This document shows positions 20,266 to 28,128 of a stretch of DNA of 31,614 nucleotides, piece after piece. Origin of the DNA: a virus; IMG/VR virus record IMGVR_UViG_3300044972_000541, positions 1-31,614 of that record; one strand, written 5' to 3'. The stretch's first letter is position 1; every line of letters starts with the position of its first letter. The notes under the pieces were generated by a model. The model ran no database searches. It saw only the letters and a list, made by a program, of their open reading frames with translations, and was not told where the DNA came from. Made by a program: the position numbers and the translations under genes.

Positions 20266-20742
20266 ATGCACTGGAGAAATCTAATGAAAGACAACAAATA
20301 CCTTGGGGCATGGGACCTAGAGGTAGCCGGTAAGTACGAGCCGAAGGTCGTAACGATTGAGCGCATCTATCAGGACACTATGGTCGGAGAGATGGGTAAG
20401 GAGGACAAGGTGTTCGCCAAGCTTAAGGAGTTTCCCAAGGCTATGGTATGCAACCGAACAAACTTCAAACGTTTAGAAACATTCTTCGGGTCATTCAACC
20501 CAGACGATTACGTCGGTAAGCAAATCGTTTTGACGACTGAGAAGGTTAAGAGTCCACAAGGTTTGGTTGACGCGTTGCGATTCAGCACACGACCAATCCC
20601 TCAGAAGACCAAGGCTAAGCTGACTAAGTTAGATGCCGCGGTTGACTCTATTAAGAATGGTCGATCAACATATGAGAAGATTGCTGAGGCGTATGATTTG
20701 ACTGAGGATCAGGTTAAAGCTTTGAAGGATGCTTCGAATTAG
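20266..20742 (+). CDS. Conserved phage protein next to the RecB-type nuclease
   Basis: A 158-residue protein (or 152 from the ATG at 20284, MKDNKYLGAWDLEVAGK). The order KYLGAWDL, then a strand pair KVVTIERI and TMVGEMGKEDK, then AMVCNRTNFKRLETFFGS, DDYVGKQIVLTTEKV and DALRFSTRP matches, from memory, a small phage protein that is often found directly before a PD-(D/E)XK nuclease gene, as here. The strand plan is OB-like. A short C-terminal helical domain (TYEKIAEAYDLTEDQVKALK) follows. Likely assists recombination or replication; activity not known. Confidence 0.7.
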   Translation: MHWRNLMKDNKYLGAWDLEVAGKYEPKVVTIERIYQDTMVGEMGKEDKVFAKLKEFPKAMVCNRTNFKRLETFFGSFNPDDYVGKQIVLTTEKVKSPQGLVDALRFSTRPIPQKTKAKLTKLDAAVDSIKNGRSTYEKIAEAYDLTEDQVKALKDASN

Positions 20743-21514
20743 GTCATCTAAATGTAGCGCTCTCTTTTCAGGACCGATTGGAGGGCTTACGCCTAAGCAG
20801 AAGGAAACACTAGCTGAATACCTATCAAAGATACAGTTAACAGTTAAGCAAGCAGAGGAGAGAGATAGACTACAGCAAAAGGAGAAGGATGTCAATGAGC
20901 TACCTGAGGGTGCTAAGACATTAATCCAGGAGATAATCGATGAGAAGCTGTATGAGTATCATGTGGAGTTAGATAAGCGTGAGCTTGAGAAGGGCTGGTC
21001 TGTTGAGGAAGCATCGATTGATCGATACAACCGATTGTTCTTTACTGACTACAAGAAGTTAGAGGATGGTGACATGTATGCATCGCTTGAGTACGGCATA
21101 TCAAAGGGTCATCCTGACGTTGCTGACGAGCGTGACTTGTTGGTATTAGACGTGAAAAGTTCTTGGAATAAGAAGACATTCCCGAAGACTATCGAGAAAG
21201 CTACCAAGAAAGTTAAGGAGTCAGGGTATGATTGGCAGGTTAAACACTACCTATACATGCTACGCAAGATGACCGGCAAGGACTGGCGAAATGGCGTGGT
21301 AGCATTTGTATTATGTTCAACACCTGAGGAGTTAGTACCTGAGTGGGAGGGTGATCAGTTACACTATGTGGACCACCTACCTGACAACATGTTGGTGACT
21401 AGAGTTGAATTTACGTTGACTGATGAGGAGATTGAATTCATGGAGGCTAGGCTTGAGTCAGCTGAGAAGTATGCAAACGAGTATATTAAGTATCTGAAAA
21501 ACAAGAACTTATGA
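20729..21514 (+). CDS. PD-(D/E)XK nuclease, RecB/Cas4-like
   Basis: A 261-residue nuclease. The catalytic core is visible: GHPDV (Asp130), LVLDVKSSW (Asp141 and Lys143), and a following helix QVKHYLY (Gln170 and Tyr174), which is the QxxxY motif of the RecB-like exonuclease branch. An Arg/Glu-rich helical N-terminal region precedes it. Expected to degrade or trim DNA ends using Mg2+, for recombination or replication. It overlaps its upstream partner by 14 nt and is followed by a small membrane ORF and a single-strand binding protein. Confidence 0.85.
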   Translation: MLRIRSSKCSALFSGPIGGLTPKQKETLAEYLSKIQLTVKQAEERDRLQQKEKDVNELPEGAKTLIQEIIDEKLYEYHVELDKRELEKGWSVEEASIDRYNRLFFTDYKKLEDGDMYASLEYGISKGHPDVADERDLLVLDVKSSWNKKTFPKTIEKATKKVKESGYDWQVKHYLYMLRKMTGKDWRNGVVAFVLCSTPEELVPEWEGDQLHYVDHLPDNMLVTRVEFTLTDEEIEFMEARLESAEKYANEYIKYLKNKNL

Positions 21515-21795
21515 AAGTAAGAATCAAATCAGCTAAGACGTATGTAGGTCTTGATCACTTGGTGGGTAAGACATTCGATGCTGTCAAGGTTAATTCCGAC
21601 TACAGTGGGTATTATGTAGACGTTGAGATAATCAAGGGTAAGACTTCATCACTATACTTCCTACCATGGGAAGTTGAGGAGGTTGACGAAGTAATTGAAA
21701 AGATACATGACTATCAATCAGCAATTTCTCTTGCGTCTATATCAGTATTTTTAATAGCAGTTATCTTAATGATAATTTTAAAATTTGTAATCTAA
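21511..21795 (+). CDS. Small protein with C-terminal membrane helix
   Basis: A 94-residue protein. Residues 1-60 form a beta-rich domain (MKVRIKSAKTYVGLDHLVGK, then GYYVDVEIIKGKTSSLYFLP) with an SH3-like plan; residues about 74-94 are a hydrophobic helix (SISVFLIAVILMIILKFVI). ATGA overlap with the nuclease gene. Function unknown. Confidence 0.6.
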   Translation: MKVRIKSAKTYVGLDHLVGKTFDAVKVNSDYSGYYVDVEIIKGKTSSLYFLPWEVEEVDEVIEKIHDYQSAISLASISVFLIAVILMIILKFVI

Positions 21796-21807
21796 TAATT
21801 AATCTAT

Positions 21808-22143
21808 ATGTTTAAATTCAAAGGGATCGTCCACAAAGTAGGGGCGACAAATCAAGTGTCTGACAAGTTCAGAAAGCGTGACGTAGTGTTAACTGATGGA
21901 GCAACTGAGTATCCTCAGTACATACCATTTACATTTGTTCAGGACAAGTGTTCACTAGCTGACGACTTGATTGAGGGGCAAGAGGTTGAGTTTTCATTCA
22001 GTCTTAAGGGACGTGAGTGGACAAGCCCACAAGGTGAGGTTAAGTTCTTCGCAACAATCGAGGCATTTAATGTAGCTGGAGGTTCTGCACCAGCATCGAT
22101 GCCACAAGTTGCATCTGCTGAGGACGAGGATCTACCCTTCTAA
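21808..22143 (+). CDS. DUF3127-like single-stranded DNA-binding protein
   Basis: A 111-residue protein. The OB-fold-like core (FKGIVHKVGATNQVSDKFRK at 3-22, RDVVLTDGATEYPQYIPFTF, then VEFSFSLKGREWTSPQGEVK) matches the DUF3127 family, known in phages of Bacteroidota and crAss-like phages. It ends with an acidic tail and a final Phe (SAEDEDLPF), like the protein-recruiting tip of SSB. It should cover single-stranded DNA and recruit the nucleases and helicases around it. A hairpin terminator follows immediately. Confidence 0.8.
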   Translation: MFKFKGIVHKVGATNQVSDKFRKRDVVLTDGATEYPQYIPFTFVQDKCSLADDLIEGQEVEFSFSLKGREWTSPQGEVKFFATIEAFNVAGGSAPASMPQVASAEDEDLPF

Positions 22144-22172
22144 TAATAAGGGGGAGCGATCCCCCTATTATT
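22142..22172 (+). terminator. Hairpin terminator after the ssDNA-binding gene
   Basis: Stem GGGGGA / TCCCCC with a GCGA (GNRA) loop, extended by A-T pairs 22142-22149 with 22166-22172 with one bulged A, beginning at the stop codon. A weak T-rich stretch (CTTATCTTTG) follows. Read as a terminator with a promoter box directly behind it; it could also protect an mRNA end. Confidence 0.75.
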
Positions 22173-22174
22173 CT

Positions 22175-22182
22175 TATCTTTG
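22175..22182 (+). promoter_or_regulatory. Candidate -7 box after the hairpin
   Basis: TATCTTTG is an exact TAnnTTTG, 17 nt before the ATG at 22199. The spot 19 nt upstream is inside the hairpin (GGGA), so there is no -33 box. A terminator followed by a promoter would reset transcription here. Confidence 0.45.
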
Positions 22183-22198
22183 TTAAAAAGTTATAACT

Positions 22199-22540
22199 AT
22201 GGCACCAAACAAATTTATCGGGATGTTATTCCAATCGCGCGACATGATGCATATTGCGCACTTACAAACTACATCATTCGCTGAGCACAAGGCATTGGGT
22301 GCTTACTACGATGGAATTCTTGACTTGACTGACTCATTTACTGAGAAGTATTTCGGTCGCAACAAACGAGTTGAGTTTACAATTCCTGAGTCTAAGAACA
22401 TGGACGCTGTTGCTCACATGAAAGAGATGCAGAAACTTATTGAGGGTGAGCGTGCTAACTACAGCTCTGACCTCCAAAACATTATGGATGAGATGCTCGG
22501 TCTAGTACACGAGACATTATATCTTTTGACTTTAGTTTAG
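22199..22540 (+). CDS. DUF5856-like phage protein
   Basis: A 113-residue helical protein. The motif run NKFIGMLFQSRDMMHIAHLQ (4-23), then FAEHKALGAYYDGILDLTDS (27-46) matches my memory of DUF5856, a family found in many phages. The His/Asp/Glu-rich helices look like a small ferritin-like or Dps-like four-helix bundle, but this has not been shown. It stands alone between two terminators, with its own -7 box, so it may be expressed at its own level. Confidence 0.7.
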   Translation: MAPNKFIGMLFQSRDMMHIAHLQTTSFAEHKALGAYYDGILDLTDSFTEKYFGRNKRVEFTIPESKNMDAVAHMKEMQKLIEGERANYSSDLQNIMDEMLGLVHETLYLLTLV

Positions 22541-22588
22541 GTTTCAGTTAGGATTCTGAGGTTAGCCCTCCATGTGGGGAAAAATTCT

Positions 22589-22620
22589 AGGTAGGTGTGC
22601 ATGGACGGCCTATCTTTTTT
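22589..22620 (+). terminator. Probable intrinsic terminator
   Basis: Arms AGGTAGG (22589-22595) and CCTATCT (22609-22615) pair over 7 bp with one G-U, and six T residues follow (22615-22620). The 13-nt loop is long. It separates the DUF5856-like gene from the next operon. The right arm also resembles a -7 box. Confidence 0.55.
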
Positions 22621-22632
22621 AAATCAAATCAA

Positions 22633-22875
22633 ATGAAATATTGGACATCTACATCAACTGTGGACAAGTCGCTTGGCGACTCTATTGTCGAATCAGTAAT
22701 CAAGAAATATAGTGAACGTTCCCAGCGAGGAATCGATAAGTACGGCACAACAATGGACCGGGAAGATCTATCTACATTAGATTGGCTACGCCATGCCCAG
22801 GAGGAGGCGATGGACTTGAGCCTGTATCTAGAGAAGTTGATTGTGAAAGAGGAAACTAAACAACAAGAACAATGA
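22633..22875 (+). CDS. MazG-like / dGTP diphosphohydrolase-type protein
   Basis: An 80-residue helical protein from the ATG at 22633 in the leader AATCAAATCAAATG. The core KYSERSQRGIDKYGTT (25-40) followed by DWLRHAQEEAMDLSLYLEKL (50-69) matches the short all-alpha nucleotide diphosphohydrolase fold (dATP/dGTP diphosphohydrolase N-terminal type), where paired Glu and Asp residues (EEAMD) bind metal. Expected to hydrolyse nucleoside triphosphates and so shape the nucleotide pool during phage replication. A similar size and pattern are seen in other phages. Exact substrate is not known. Confidence 0.7.
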   Translation: MKYWTSTSTVDKSLGDSIVESVIKKYSERSQRGIDKYGTTMDREDLSTLDWLRHAQEEAMDLSLYLEKLIVKEETKQQEQ

Positions 22876-22976
22876 AAGAAAAAACACTAGCAATACTAAC
22901 ATTAATTTTAGTGTTAGGAATGCTCACATTAGTAGGCACATACCTTGTGTCATTTATTTGGAAGGGCGTATTTTAG
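22872..22976 (+). CDS. Tiny membrane protein (34 aa)
   Basis: A 34-residue ORF, nearly all a single hydrophobic helix (LAILTLILVLGMLTLVGTYL, about 6-25) with a short WKGVF tail. ATGA overlap with the MazG-like gene supports translation. Function unknown. Confidence 0.5.
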   Translation: MKEKTLAILTLILVLGMLTLVGTYLVSFIWKGVF

Positions 22977-22997
22977 TAATTTATTTAATCAAATCAA

Positions 22998-23282
22998 ATG
23001 GAGGAGAAAATCAAACAATTAATCGAACGTGATGCATTGGCATCCAAGTCGCAGAAACAAAAGCATGTACACCAGCGCCATTATCTTTTCTATTTATTGA
23101 GAGATCGAGTCGGCATGACGCTTGAGTCGATCGGTGAGTTATTCAACCGGGACCACGCGACAGTCATCCATGGGATCAATACCTACAAGACTAGGGAAGA
23201 GATGAAAGACCCATACATGAACCGAGACATTGCTCAATATAAAGAACTTTTAGAAGATGATAACTTACTTCAAATCAATTAA
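22998..23282 (+). CDS. Stand-alone DnaA domain IV-like protein
   Basis: A 94-residue protein that matches the C-terminal DNA-binding domain of DnaA, the part that reads DnaA boxes. The signature is RHYLFYLLRDRVGMTLESIG followed by ELFNRDHATVIHGI (Asp52-His53-Ala54-Thr55), equivalent to the DnaA signature D-H-[ST]-T-V-x-x-x. The AAA+ ATPase domain is absent. It is directly upstream of, and overlaps by 26 nt, the primase/helicase gene, so a role in marking an origin or in blocking the host initiator is plausible. The leader AATCAAATCAAATG is shared with the MazG-like gene. Confidence 0.85.
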   Translation: MEEKIKQLIERDALASKSQKQKHVHQRHYLFYLLRDRVGMTLESIGELFNRDHATVIHGINTYKTREEMKDPYMNRDIAQYKELLEDDNLLQIN

Positions 23283-25602
23283 TGATACCAACACACCATA
23301 TCATGTAGACGTAAGTGAAGCAATCAAGAGAATAAGAAACGGAAAGTCAAAAGAATTAGTAGAGGCTGTCCGTCAAGAGGTTGACAAGGAAAGCCGAAAC
23401 GAACGGAAGAAAAAACTTCCAGCCATTTGCTTCTCCGGTACATTCTCACGACGAGCTGACAACGCGATACTTGAGCATAGTGGGTTGATATGTATCGACT
23501 TCGATGGGTTCAGGGATGAACAACATCTAGAGACAATGCGCCAACAGCTCATTGAAGATGACTACAGCTATTGTGTATTCATTTCACCATCAGGTGACGG
23601 CCTTAAGGTCCTAGTAAGGATACCAAAGGACTCGATGAACCACAAGAAGTATTTCAACTCACTACAAAAGCATTACAACTGTGAGGAGTTTGACGTTACG
23701 AGTAAGAACATTAGTCGTGTATGCTATGAGTCATACGATCCTGAGATATTCGTTAACGAGCTATCATTCGTTTGGTCTGAGATAGAGGCCGAGGATGAGT
23801 ACAAGCCTCAGGTACGACCGATGATCAAGGTTGACGATACAAATGAGATAACAAGACGTCTGACAATATGGTGGAACAAAAGCTATGGCTTAGTCCCCGG
23901 TCAACGCAACAACAATCTATTTGTATTGGCTGCTGCTCTTAACGAGTTTGGTATTGATCAGACGACAGCTCAGCAGGTATTGATGAACATCGATGCTTCA
24001 GGCGAGATGCATAAAGAGATACCAACCATTGTCATGAGTGCGTATAGAGATATCAGCAAGCATGCGACGAAGTTCTATGAGGACGTTGACAAGACCAATA
24101 ACATCAAACGCGACCTGAAGATGGGCATACCGAAAGAAGAGGTAGCTCAGATACATGGTGTTGAGGAGGTGTATGAGGATGAGGAAGACGACTTGTTTTG
24201 GACCAAGTCTAGTAAAGGCAAGGTTGAGCTGGTTCCATTCTTATTTAGACAGTATCTAGAGAAGCATGGGTTCTACAAGTACTATCCTCCGGGATCATCA
24301 TCGTTTGTATTCGTTCGTGTGGTTGACAATACCATCAACGATGTAAACGAGGATATGATTAAGGACTTTGTGCTTGACTACCTACTAACGATTGATGACA
24401 TGTCGGTATATAACTTCTTTGCATTGAACACTAAGTTCTTCCAGGAGACATTCTTAAACTATGTCCCTAAGATAGATGCGAAGTTTAAAGAGGACGGTGT
24501 TGACGAGGCATACCTATACTACAAAAATTGTGCGGTCAAGGTAACGAGAGACGATATCATTAAGATAAACTACAAAGACCTTGGCGGTCATGTGTGGGAG
24601 AAACAAAAGATTGACCGTGACTTCCATAAGTCAGAGAATGCTGATTGTGAGTTTAAGAAGTTTGTGACAAATATTTCGGGCGATGGCTCCGAGCACTTAC
24701 GCTCGATGGAATCAACGCTTGGTTACTTGATGCATTCACATAAACCACCTAGCTATTGTCCGGCAGTTATTTTAAATGATGAGGTGATCAGCGACAACCC
24801 TGAGGGTGGTACAGGTAAGGGTATCTTTGTTAAGTCTATCAGCCACATGAAGAAGATGGTGATAATAGATGGTAAAGGATTCAGCTTCCAAAAGTCTTTC
24901 CCATACCAAAGGGTACAGGTAGATACACAGACACTAGTGTTTGATGACGTATCACGGCACTTTGACTTCGAGAGGTTGTTCTCTGTCATTACTGAGGGGA
25001 TAACGCTTGAGAAGAAGAATAAGGACGAGATACATATACCGTTCGAGCGATCGCCAAAGATCGTCATCACTACAAACTATGCAATCAAGGGTGCAGGTAA
25101 TTCATTCGAGAGACGTAAATGGGATTTAGAGTTCAAGCAGTTCTACTCAAAGTCATATACACCTGAGAGTGAGTTCGGTCACATGTTGTTTAGTGGTTGG
25201 GATAAGGATGAGTGGAATAGGTTTGACAACTACATGATTAAGAACATACAGCTTTACTTAAACAAGGGCTTAGTTCGTAGTGAGTTCAAGAACCTTAAGA
25301 CACGCAAGTTTATCGCTGAGACCTCAGCAGACTTCTGGGAATGGTGCACTGATCGTGACAACATTGATACCAAGGCGAAAGCTAAGACACTTGGTCAGAC
25401 ATTATTTAATACATTTACTGAGCAGTACTCTGACTATGGTCAATACGGAAGGTATAAGTTATCCCATAATAAGTTTTACAAATGGTTAGATGCTTATGGT
25501 GAGTATGCATTCAATTGCAAGCCAAGGGTATATAGAGTATCTAATGGCAAGGAGGTTGAATTTATAGTTAAAGAACCAAAACAATCTGAATTAAATTTTT
25601 AG
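23257..25602 (+). CDS. Primase/SF3-like helicase fusion (VirE N / BT4734-like)
   Basis: A 781-residue replication protein. Residues about 55-120 match the BT4734/VirE N-terminal primase-like domain (FSGTFSRRADNAILEHSGL, CIDFDGF with acidic pair, then FISPSGDGLKVLVRIP). A helical middle follows. The C-terminal half is a P-loop ATPase: Walker A GGTGKG near residue 517, Walker B LVFDDV near 560, sensor-like KIVITTNYA near 605, and a helical end. This is the plan of primase-helicases of phages and mobile elements that start and unwind replication forks. It follows the DnaA-like gene and precedes other DNA-processing genes. Confidence 0.82.
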   Translation: MITYFKSINDTNTPYHVDVSEAIKRIRNGKSKELVEAVRQEVDKESRNERKKKLPAICFSGTFSRRADNAILEHSGLICIDFDGFRDEQHLETMRQQLIEDDYSYCVFISPSGDGLKVLVRIPKDSMNHKKYFNSLQKHYNCEEFDVTSKNISRVCYESYDPEIFVNELSFVWSEIEAEDEYKPQVRPMIKVDDTNEITRRLTIWWNKSYGLVPGQRNNNLFVLAAALNEFGIDQTTAQQVLMNIDASGEMHKEIPTIVMSAYRDISKHATKFYEDVDKTNNIKRDLKMGIPKEEVAQIHGVEEVYEDEEDDLFWTKSSKGKVELVPFLFRQYLEKHGFYKYYPPGSSSFVFVRVVDNTINDVNEDMIKDFVLDYLLTIDDMSVYNFFALNTKFFQETFLNYVPKIDAKFKEDGVDEAYLYYKNCAVKVTRDDIIKINYKDLGGHVWEKQKIDRDFHKSENADCEFKKFVTNISGDGSEHLRSMESTLGYLMHSHKPPSYCPAVILNDEVISDNPEGGTGKGIFVKSISHMKKMVIIDGKGFSFQKSFPYQRVQVDTQTLVFDDVSRHFDFERLFSVITEGITLEKKNKDEIHIPFERSPKIVITTNYAIKGAGNSFERRKWDLEFKQFYSKSYTPESEFGHMLFSGWDKDEWNRFDNYMIKNIQLYLNKGLVRSEFKNLKTRKFIAETSADFWEWCTDRDNIDTKAKAKTLGQTLFNTFTEQYSDYGQYGRYKLSHNKFYKWLDAYGEYAFNCKPRVYRVSNGKEVEFIVKEPKQSELNF

Positions 25603-25604
25603 TT

Positions 25605-25856
25605 ATGTTAGAAGAAATAATCGAATACTATCCAGATGAAACTTTTTTAAAGGCAGATGGATTTGATGAGGCAGTTATTGGTGTAGAGATACCATCGATG
25701 AGATTAATCTATTCAGTTAAAAAAGTTATTGAGACATTGATAACTGAAGACGAGATGTCCCTAGAGGATGCTATGGAGCACTATGAGTTTAACATCAGAG
25801 GATCATATATAGGAGAGCTTACTCCAATATGGTGTGATGATATGTATCTTTGGTAA
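25605..25856 (+). CDS. Small acidic protein, unknown function
   Basis: An 83-residue acidic protein (MLEEIIEYYPDETFLKADGF, then ETLITEDEMSLEDAMEHYEF). It starts 2 nt after the primase stop in the same operon. The helical segment with MSLEDAMEHYEFN and a final G-E-L-T-P-I-W is a pattern I have seen in small phage proteins of unknown role. No catalytic motif seen. Confidence 0.65.
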   Translation: MLEEIIEYYPDETFLKADGFDEAVIGVEIPSMRLIYSVKKVIETLITEDEMSLEDAMEHYEFNIRGSYIGELTPIWCDDMYLW

Positions 25857-25857
25857 T

Positions 25858-26163
25858 ATGGAATTCACTGTAGTAGTAATTAAAAAGCGCCTTGATCTGA
25901 CAAAGGAGTTGATCAGGTTCTCAAAGGCAGGTAGTCGCCAGTATAAGGAATATACGGCAATGATCAATGACTACCAGGACACGTTGGATTTTTTCAACGG
26001 AGTAACTGACATCATGGACTACGTCCCTGAGTATTCAGTCAGACAGTTAAGGCGTCAACTACTATGGTTGAAACCTGAGACTAATCAAGATACAATCAAT
26101 GAAATCAATTCTAATCTAGAGAAATTAAATGCTAAGAGACTATCAAGTAGAGATAGCGACTAG
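25858..26163 (+). CDS. Small helical protein, unknown function
   Basis: A 101-residue protein from the ATG at 25858 (MEFTVVVIKKRLDLTKELIR); the in-frame ATG at 25834 lies inside the upstream gene and is less likely. Almost wholly helical, with charged heptads (EYTAMINDYQDTLDFFNGVT, then EINSNLEKLNAKRL). It overlaps the helicase gene by 35 nt. May be a helicase partner by position only. Confidence 0.6.
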   Translation: MEFTVVVIKKRLDLTKELIRFSKAGSRQYKEYTAMINDYQDTLDFFNGVTDIMDYVPEYSVRQLRRQLLWLKPETNQDTINEINSNLEKLNAKRLSSRDSD

Positions 26164-27355
26164 GGCAAACAATATTCTTCGTAGCAAAGGCATCGTATAC
26201 TTAGCAATGGAAGTAAGGACCGGTAAGACACTGACCTCACTTGAAGTTGCTAAGTTGTATGGTGCACAGAACGTATTGTTCTTGACGAAGAAGAAAGCCA
26301 TTAGAAGCATCGAAAAGGACTATTCAGATTTTGGATATTCCTTTGAGCTGACTGTCGTAAATGACGAGTCTATGCACAAAATCGACGGACAATACGACCT
26401 GATCATCCATGACGAGCACCATAGGTTCGGGGCATTCCCTAAGCCTGGGCTAGCTACCAAGTTATATAAGAAGATGTTCAGTAATAAACCGATGATATTC
26501 TTGTCAGGTACGCCAACCCCTGAGTCATTCAGTCAGATGTACCATCAGTTCTGGGTGAGCGATCGATCTCCATTCAAAGGCTATGCTAACTTCTACCGAT
26601 GGGCCGATGACTATGTCAAGAAGTTCCAACGGACGATCAATGGATTTGCAGTGAATGATTACTCAAGTGGTATTGAGCTGAAGATTATGTCAGCTGTTGC
26701 ACCATACATGATCACCTTCACGCAGAATCAAGCTGGGTTTAGCACTGAGATTGAGGAGGAGGTTTTGTATGTCGACATGACTGAGAAGACAAAGATGATT
26801 GTGAAGAAGTTAGAGCGCGACTTGGTTGTTGAGGGGAAGGAAGAAGTTATTTTGGCTGACACTCCGGTTAAACTTATGCAAAAAATGCATCAGTTATGGA
26901 GTGGCACTGTGAAGTTCGAGAGCGGCAACAGCATGACGATTGATACCACAAAGGCTGAGTTCATTAAAAGTAGGTGGCACGACAAAAAAATAGGCGTGTT
27001 CTACAAGTTCAAAGAAGAACTGAGCGCATTGAGTCAAGTCTTTGGTGATAAACTGACTACTGATCTAGAGAAGTTTGATAATGAGGACTATCAGGTTATA
27101 GCCTTACAAATTGTATCCGGTCGTGAGGGTATATCCTTAAAAAATGCGGACTATGTGGTGTTCTTTAACATTGACTTCTCAGCCACATCGTACTGGCAAG
27201 CTAGGGATCGGATGACTACAATGGAGCGGAAGTTCAATAAGGTCTACTGGGTATTTAGTAACGGAGGTATTGAGGATAAAATCTACAAAGCTGTCAAGAG
27301 CAAGAAAAGTTATACGTTAAACATTTTTAAGAAAGATTATGAAGCCAACAAGTAA
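26129..27355 (+). CDS. SF2 helicase (SNF2/DEAD-like)
   Basis: A 408-residue superfamily 2 ATPase. Motifs in order: Q-like LRDYQVEIA at the N-terminus, motif I MEVRTGKT (27-34), motif II DEHH (about 95-98), motif III SGTPTPE (about 125-131), and in the second RecA domain GREGISLKNADYVVFFN followed by QARDRM (motif VI, about 354-359). A DEAH-box variant with H-H in motif II and R-x-x-R-M in motif VI places it near phage SNF2-like helicases. Likely roles: branch migration, remodelling, or replication-fork processing. It lies in the replication operon. Confidence 0.87.
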   Translation: MLRDYQVEIATRANNILRSKGIVYLAMEVRTGKTLTSLEVAKLYGAQNVLFLTKKKAIRSIEKDYSDFGYSFELTVVNDESMHKIDGQYDLIIHDEHHRFGAFPKPGLATKLYKKMFSNKPMIFLSGTPTPESFSQMYHQFWVSDRSPFKGYANFYRWADDYVKKFQRTINGFAVNDYSSGIELKIMSAVAPYMITFTQNQAGFSTEIEEEVLYVDMTEKTKMIVKKLERDLVVEGKEEVILADTPVKLMQKMHQLWSGTVKFESGNSMTIDTTKAEFIKSRWHDKKIGVFYKFKEELSALSQVFGDKLTTDLEKFDNEDYQVIALQIVSGREGISLKNADYVVFFNIDFSATSYWQARDRMTTMERKFNKVYWVFSNGGIEDKIYKAVKSKKSYTLNIFKKDYEANK

Positions 27356-27659
27356 AGAAGTAATTAATGAGCTATCTAAAATATTAGATGCAACACCTAA
27401 AAAAATAAATGGATTTATGACAGCAAAAGAAAAAGCAAAAAAGTTATTAGGTAAATATTTAACCTACTTTCCTGTATTTCGAAATGAAAAAGAATACAGT
27501 TTCGAATACGATTATGATGAAGATAAAGCCAAAGAATGCGCATTGATTGCAGTTGATGAGGTAATCGAGTGCTGCAAACAGTACGATGAATTAAATGAGA
27601 CATATGTAACTCAAATTGATTATTGGATGGAAGTTAAACGAGAAATAAAAAAATTATGA
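27339..27659 (+). CDS. Small protein, unknown function
   Basis: A 106-residue acidic/basic mixed helical protein (VINELSKILDATPKKINGFM, then AKEKAKKLLGKYLTYFPVFR and ALIAVDEVIECCKQYDEL). It overlaps the helicase end by 17 nt and the next gene by 4 nt. No family recognised. Confidence 0.6.
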   Translation: MKPTSKEVINELSKILDATPKKINGFMTAKEKAKKLLGKYLTYFPVFRNEKEYSFEYDYDEDKAKECALIAVDEVIECCKQYDELNETYVTQIDYWMEVKREIKKL

Positions 27660-27898
27660 AGCAATGCTTTGAATGCAGGAGAATGCTTGAGCTAGACAAC
27701 TTCACCGAGAACAGACGACACTACACATTGAAGACTGACCTTGGAAAGAATCGCGTGTGTAAGATCTGTACCTTTGATCGATCGGTCAAGAGCAAGAGTC
27801 TTGTACAATACAACTTCGAGGAAAACAAATTTGATAACATTAAGTTCGATGACATCGGTCAGGTGGCAGAGTACTTTACTAAAAACAATATGATATGA
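27656..27898 (+). CDS. Zinc-ribbon-type small protein
   Basis: An 80-residue protein with two C-x-x-C pairs: C4/C7 (QCFECRRM) and C35/C38 (VCKICTF), spaced like a zinc ribbon or recombination-endonuclease-VII-type finger. The C-terminal half is acidic (FDNIKFDDIGQVAEYFTKNN). Expected to bind Zn2+ and probably DNA or protein. ATGA overlaps join it to both neighbours. Confidence 0.7.
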   Translation: MKQCFECRRMLELDNFTENRRHYTLKTDLGKNRVCKICTFDRSVKSKSLVQYNFEENKFDNIKFDDIGQVAEYFTKNNMI

Positions 27899-28128
27899 AA
27901 GAAAATTCAATAGAGTGGCTATACCGACAGCTGTGGGAGATGCCAAAGGATAAGTTAGCTTGGTATGCATTGAAGCAAGAAGCCAAGATAAAATATGAGG
28001 ATGAGATGTTTGAATCCATTAAGTTTGGAGGCGCATTAGTAAGAGCCGCAGAACATATTACAATGGAAAAGCTAACAAAAGAGTTTGAAATACTTAGAGA
28101 AAAATATCAAGATGAAAGTAACGATTGA
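27895..28128 (+). CDS. Small helical protein, unknown function
   Basis: A 77-residue helical protein (IEWLYRQLWEMPKDKLAWYA, then ALVRAAEHITMEKLTKEFEI). It overlaps the next gene by 17 nt. Function unknown. Confidence 0.6.
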   Translation: MKENSIEWLYRQLWEMPKDKLAWYALKQEAKIKYEDEMFESIKFGGALVRAAEHITMEKLTKEFEILREKYQDESND

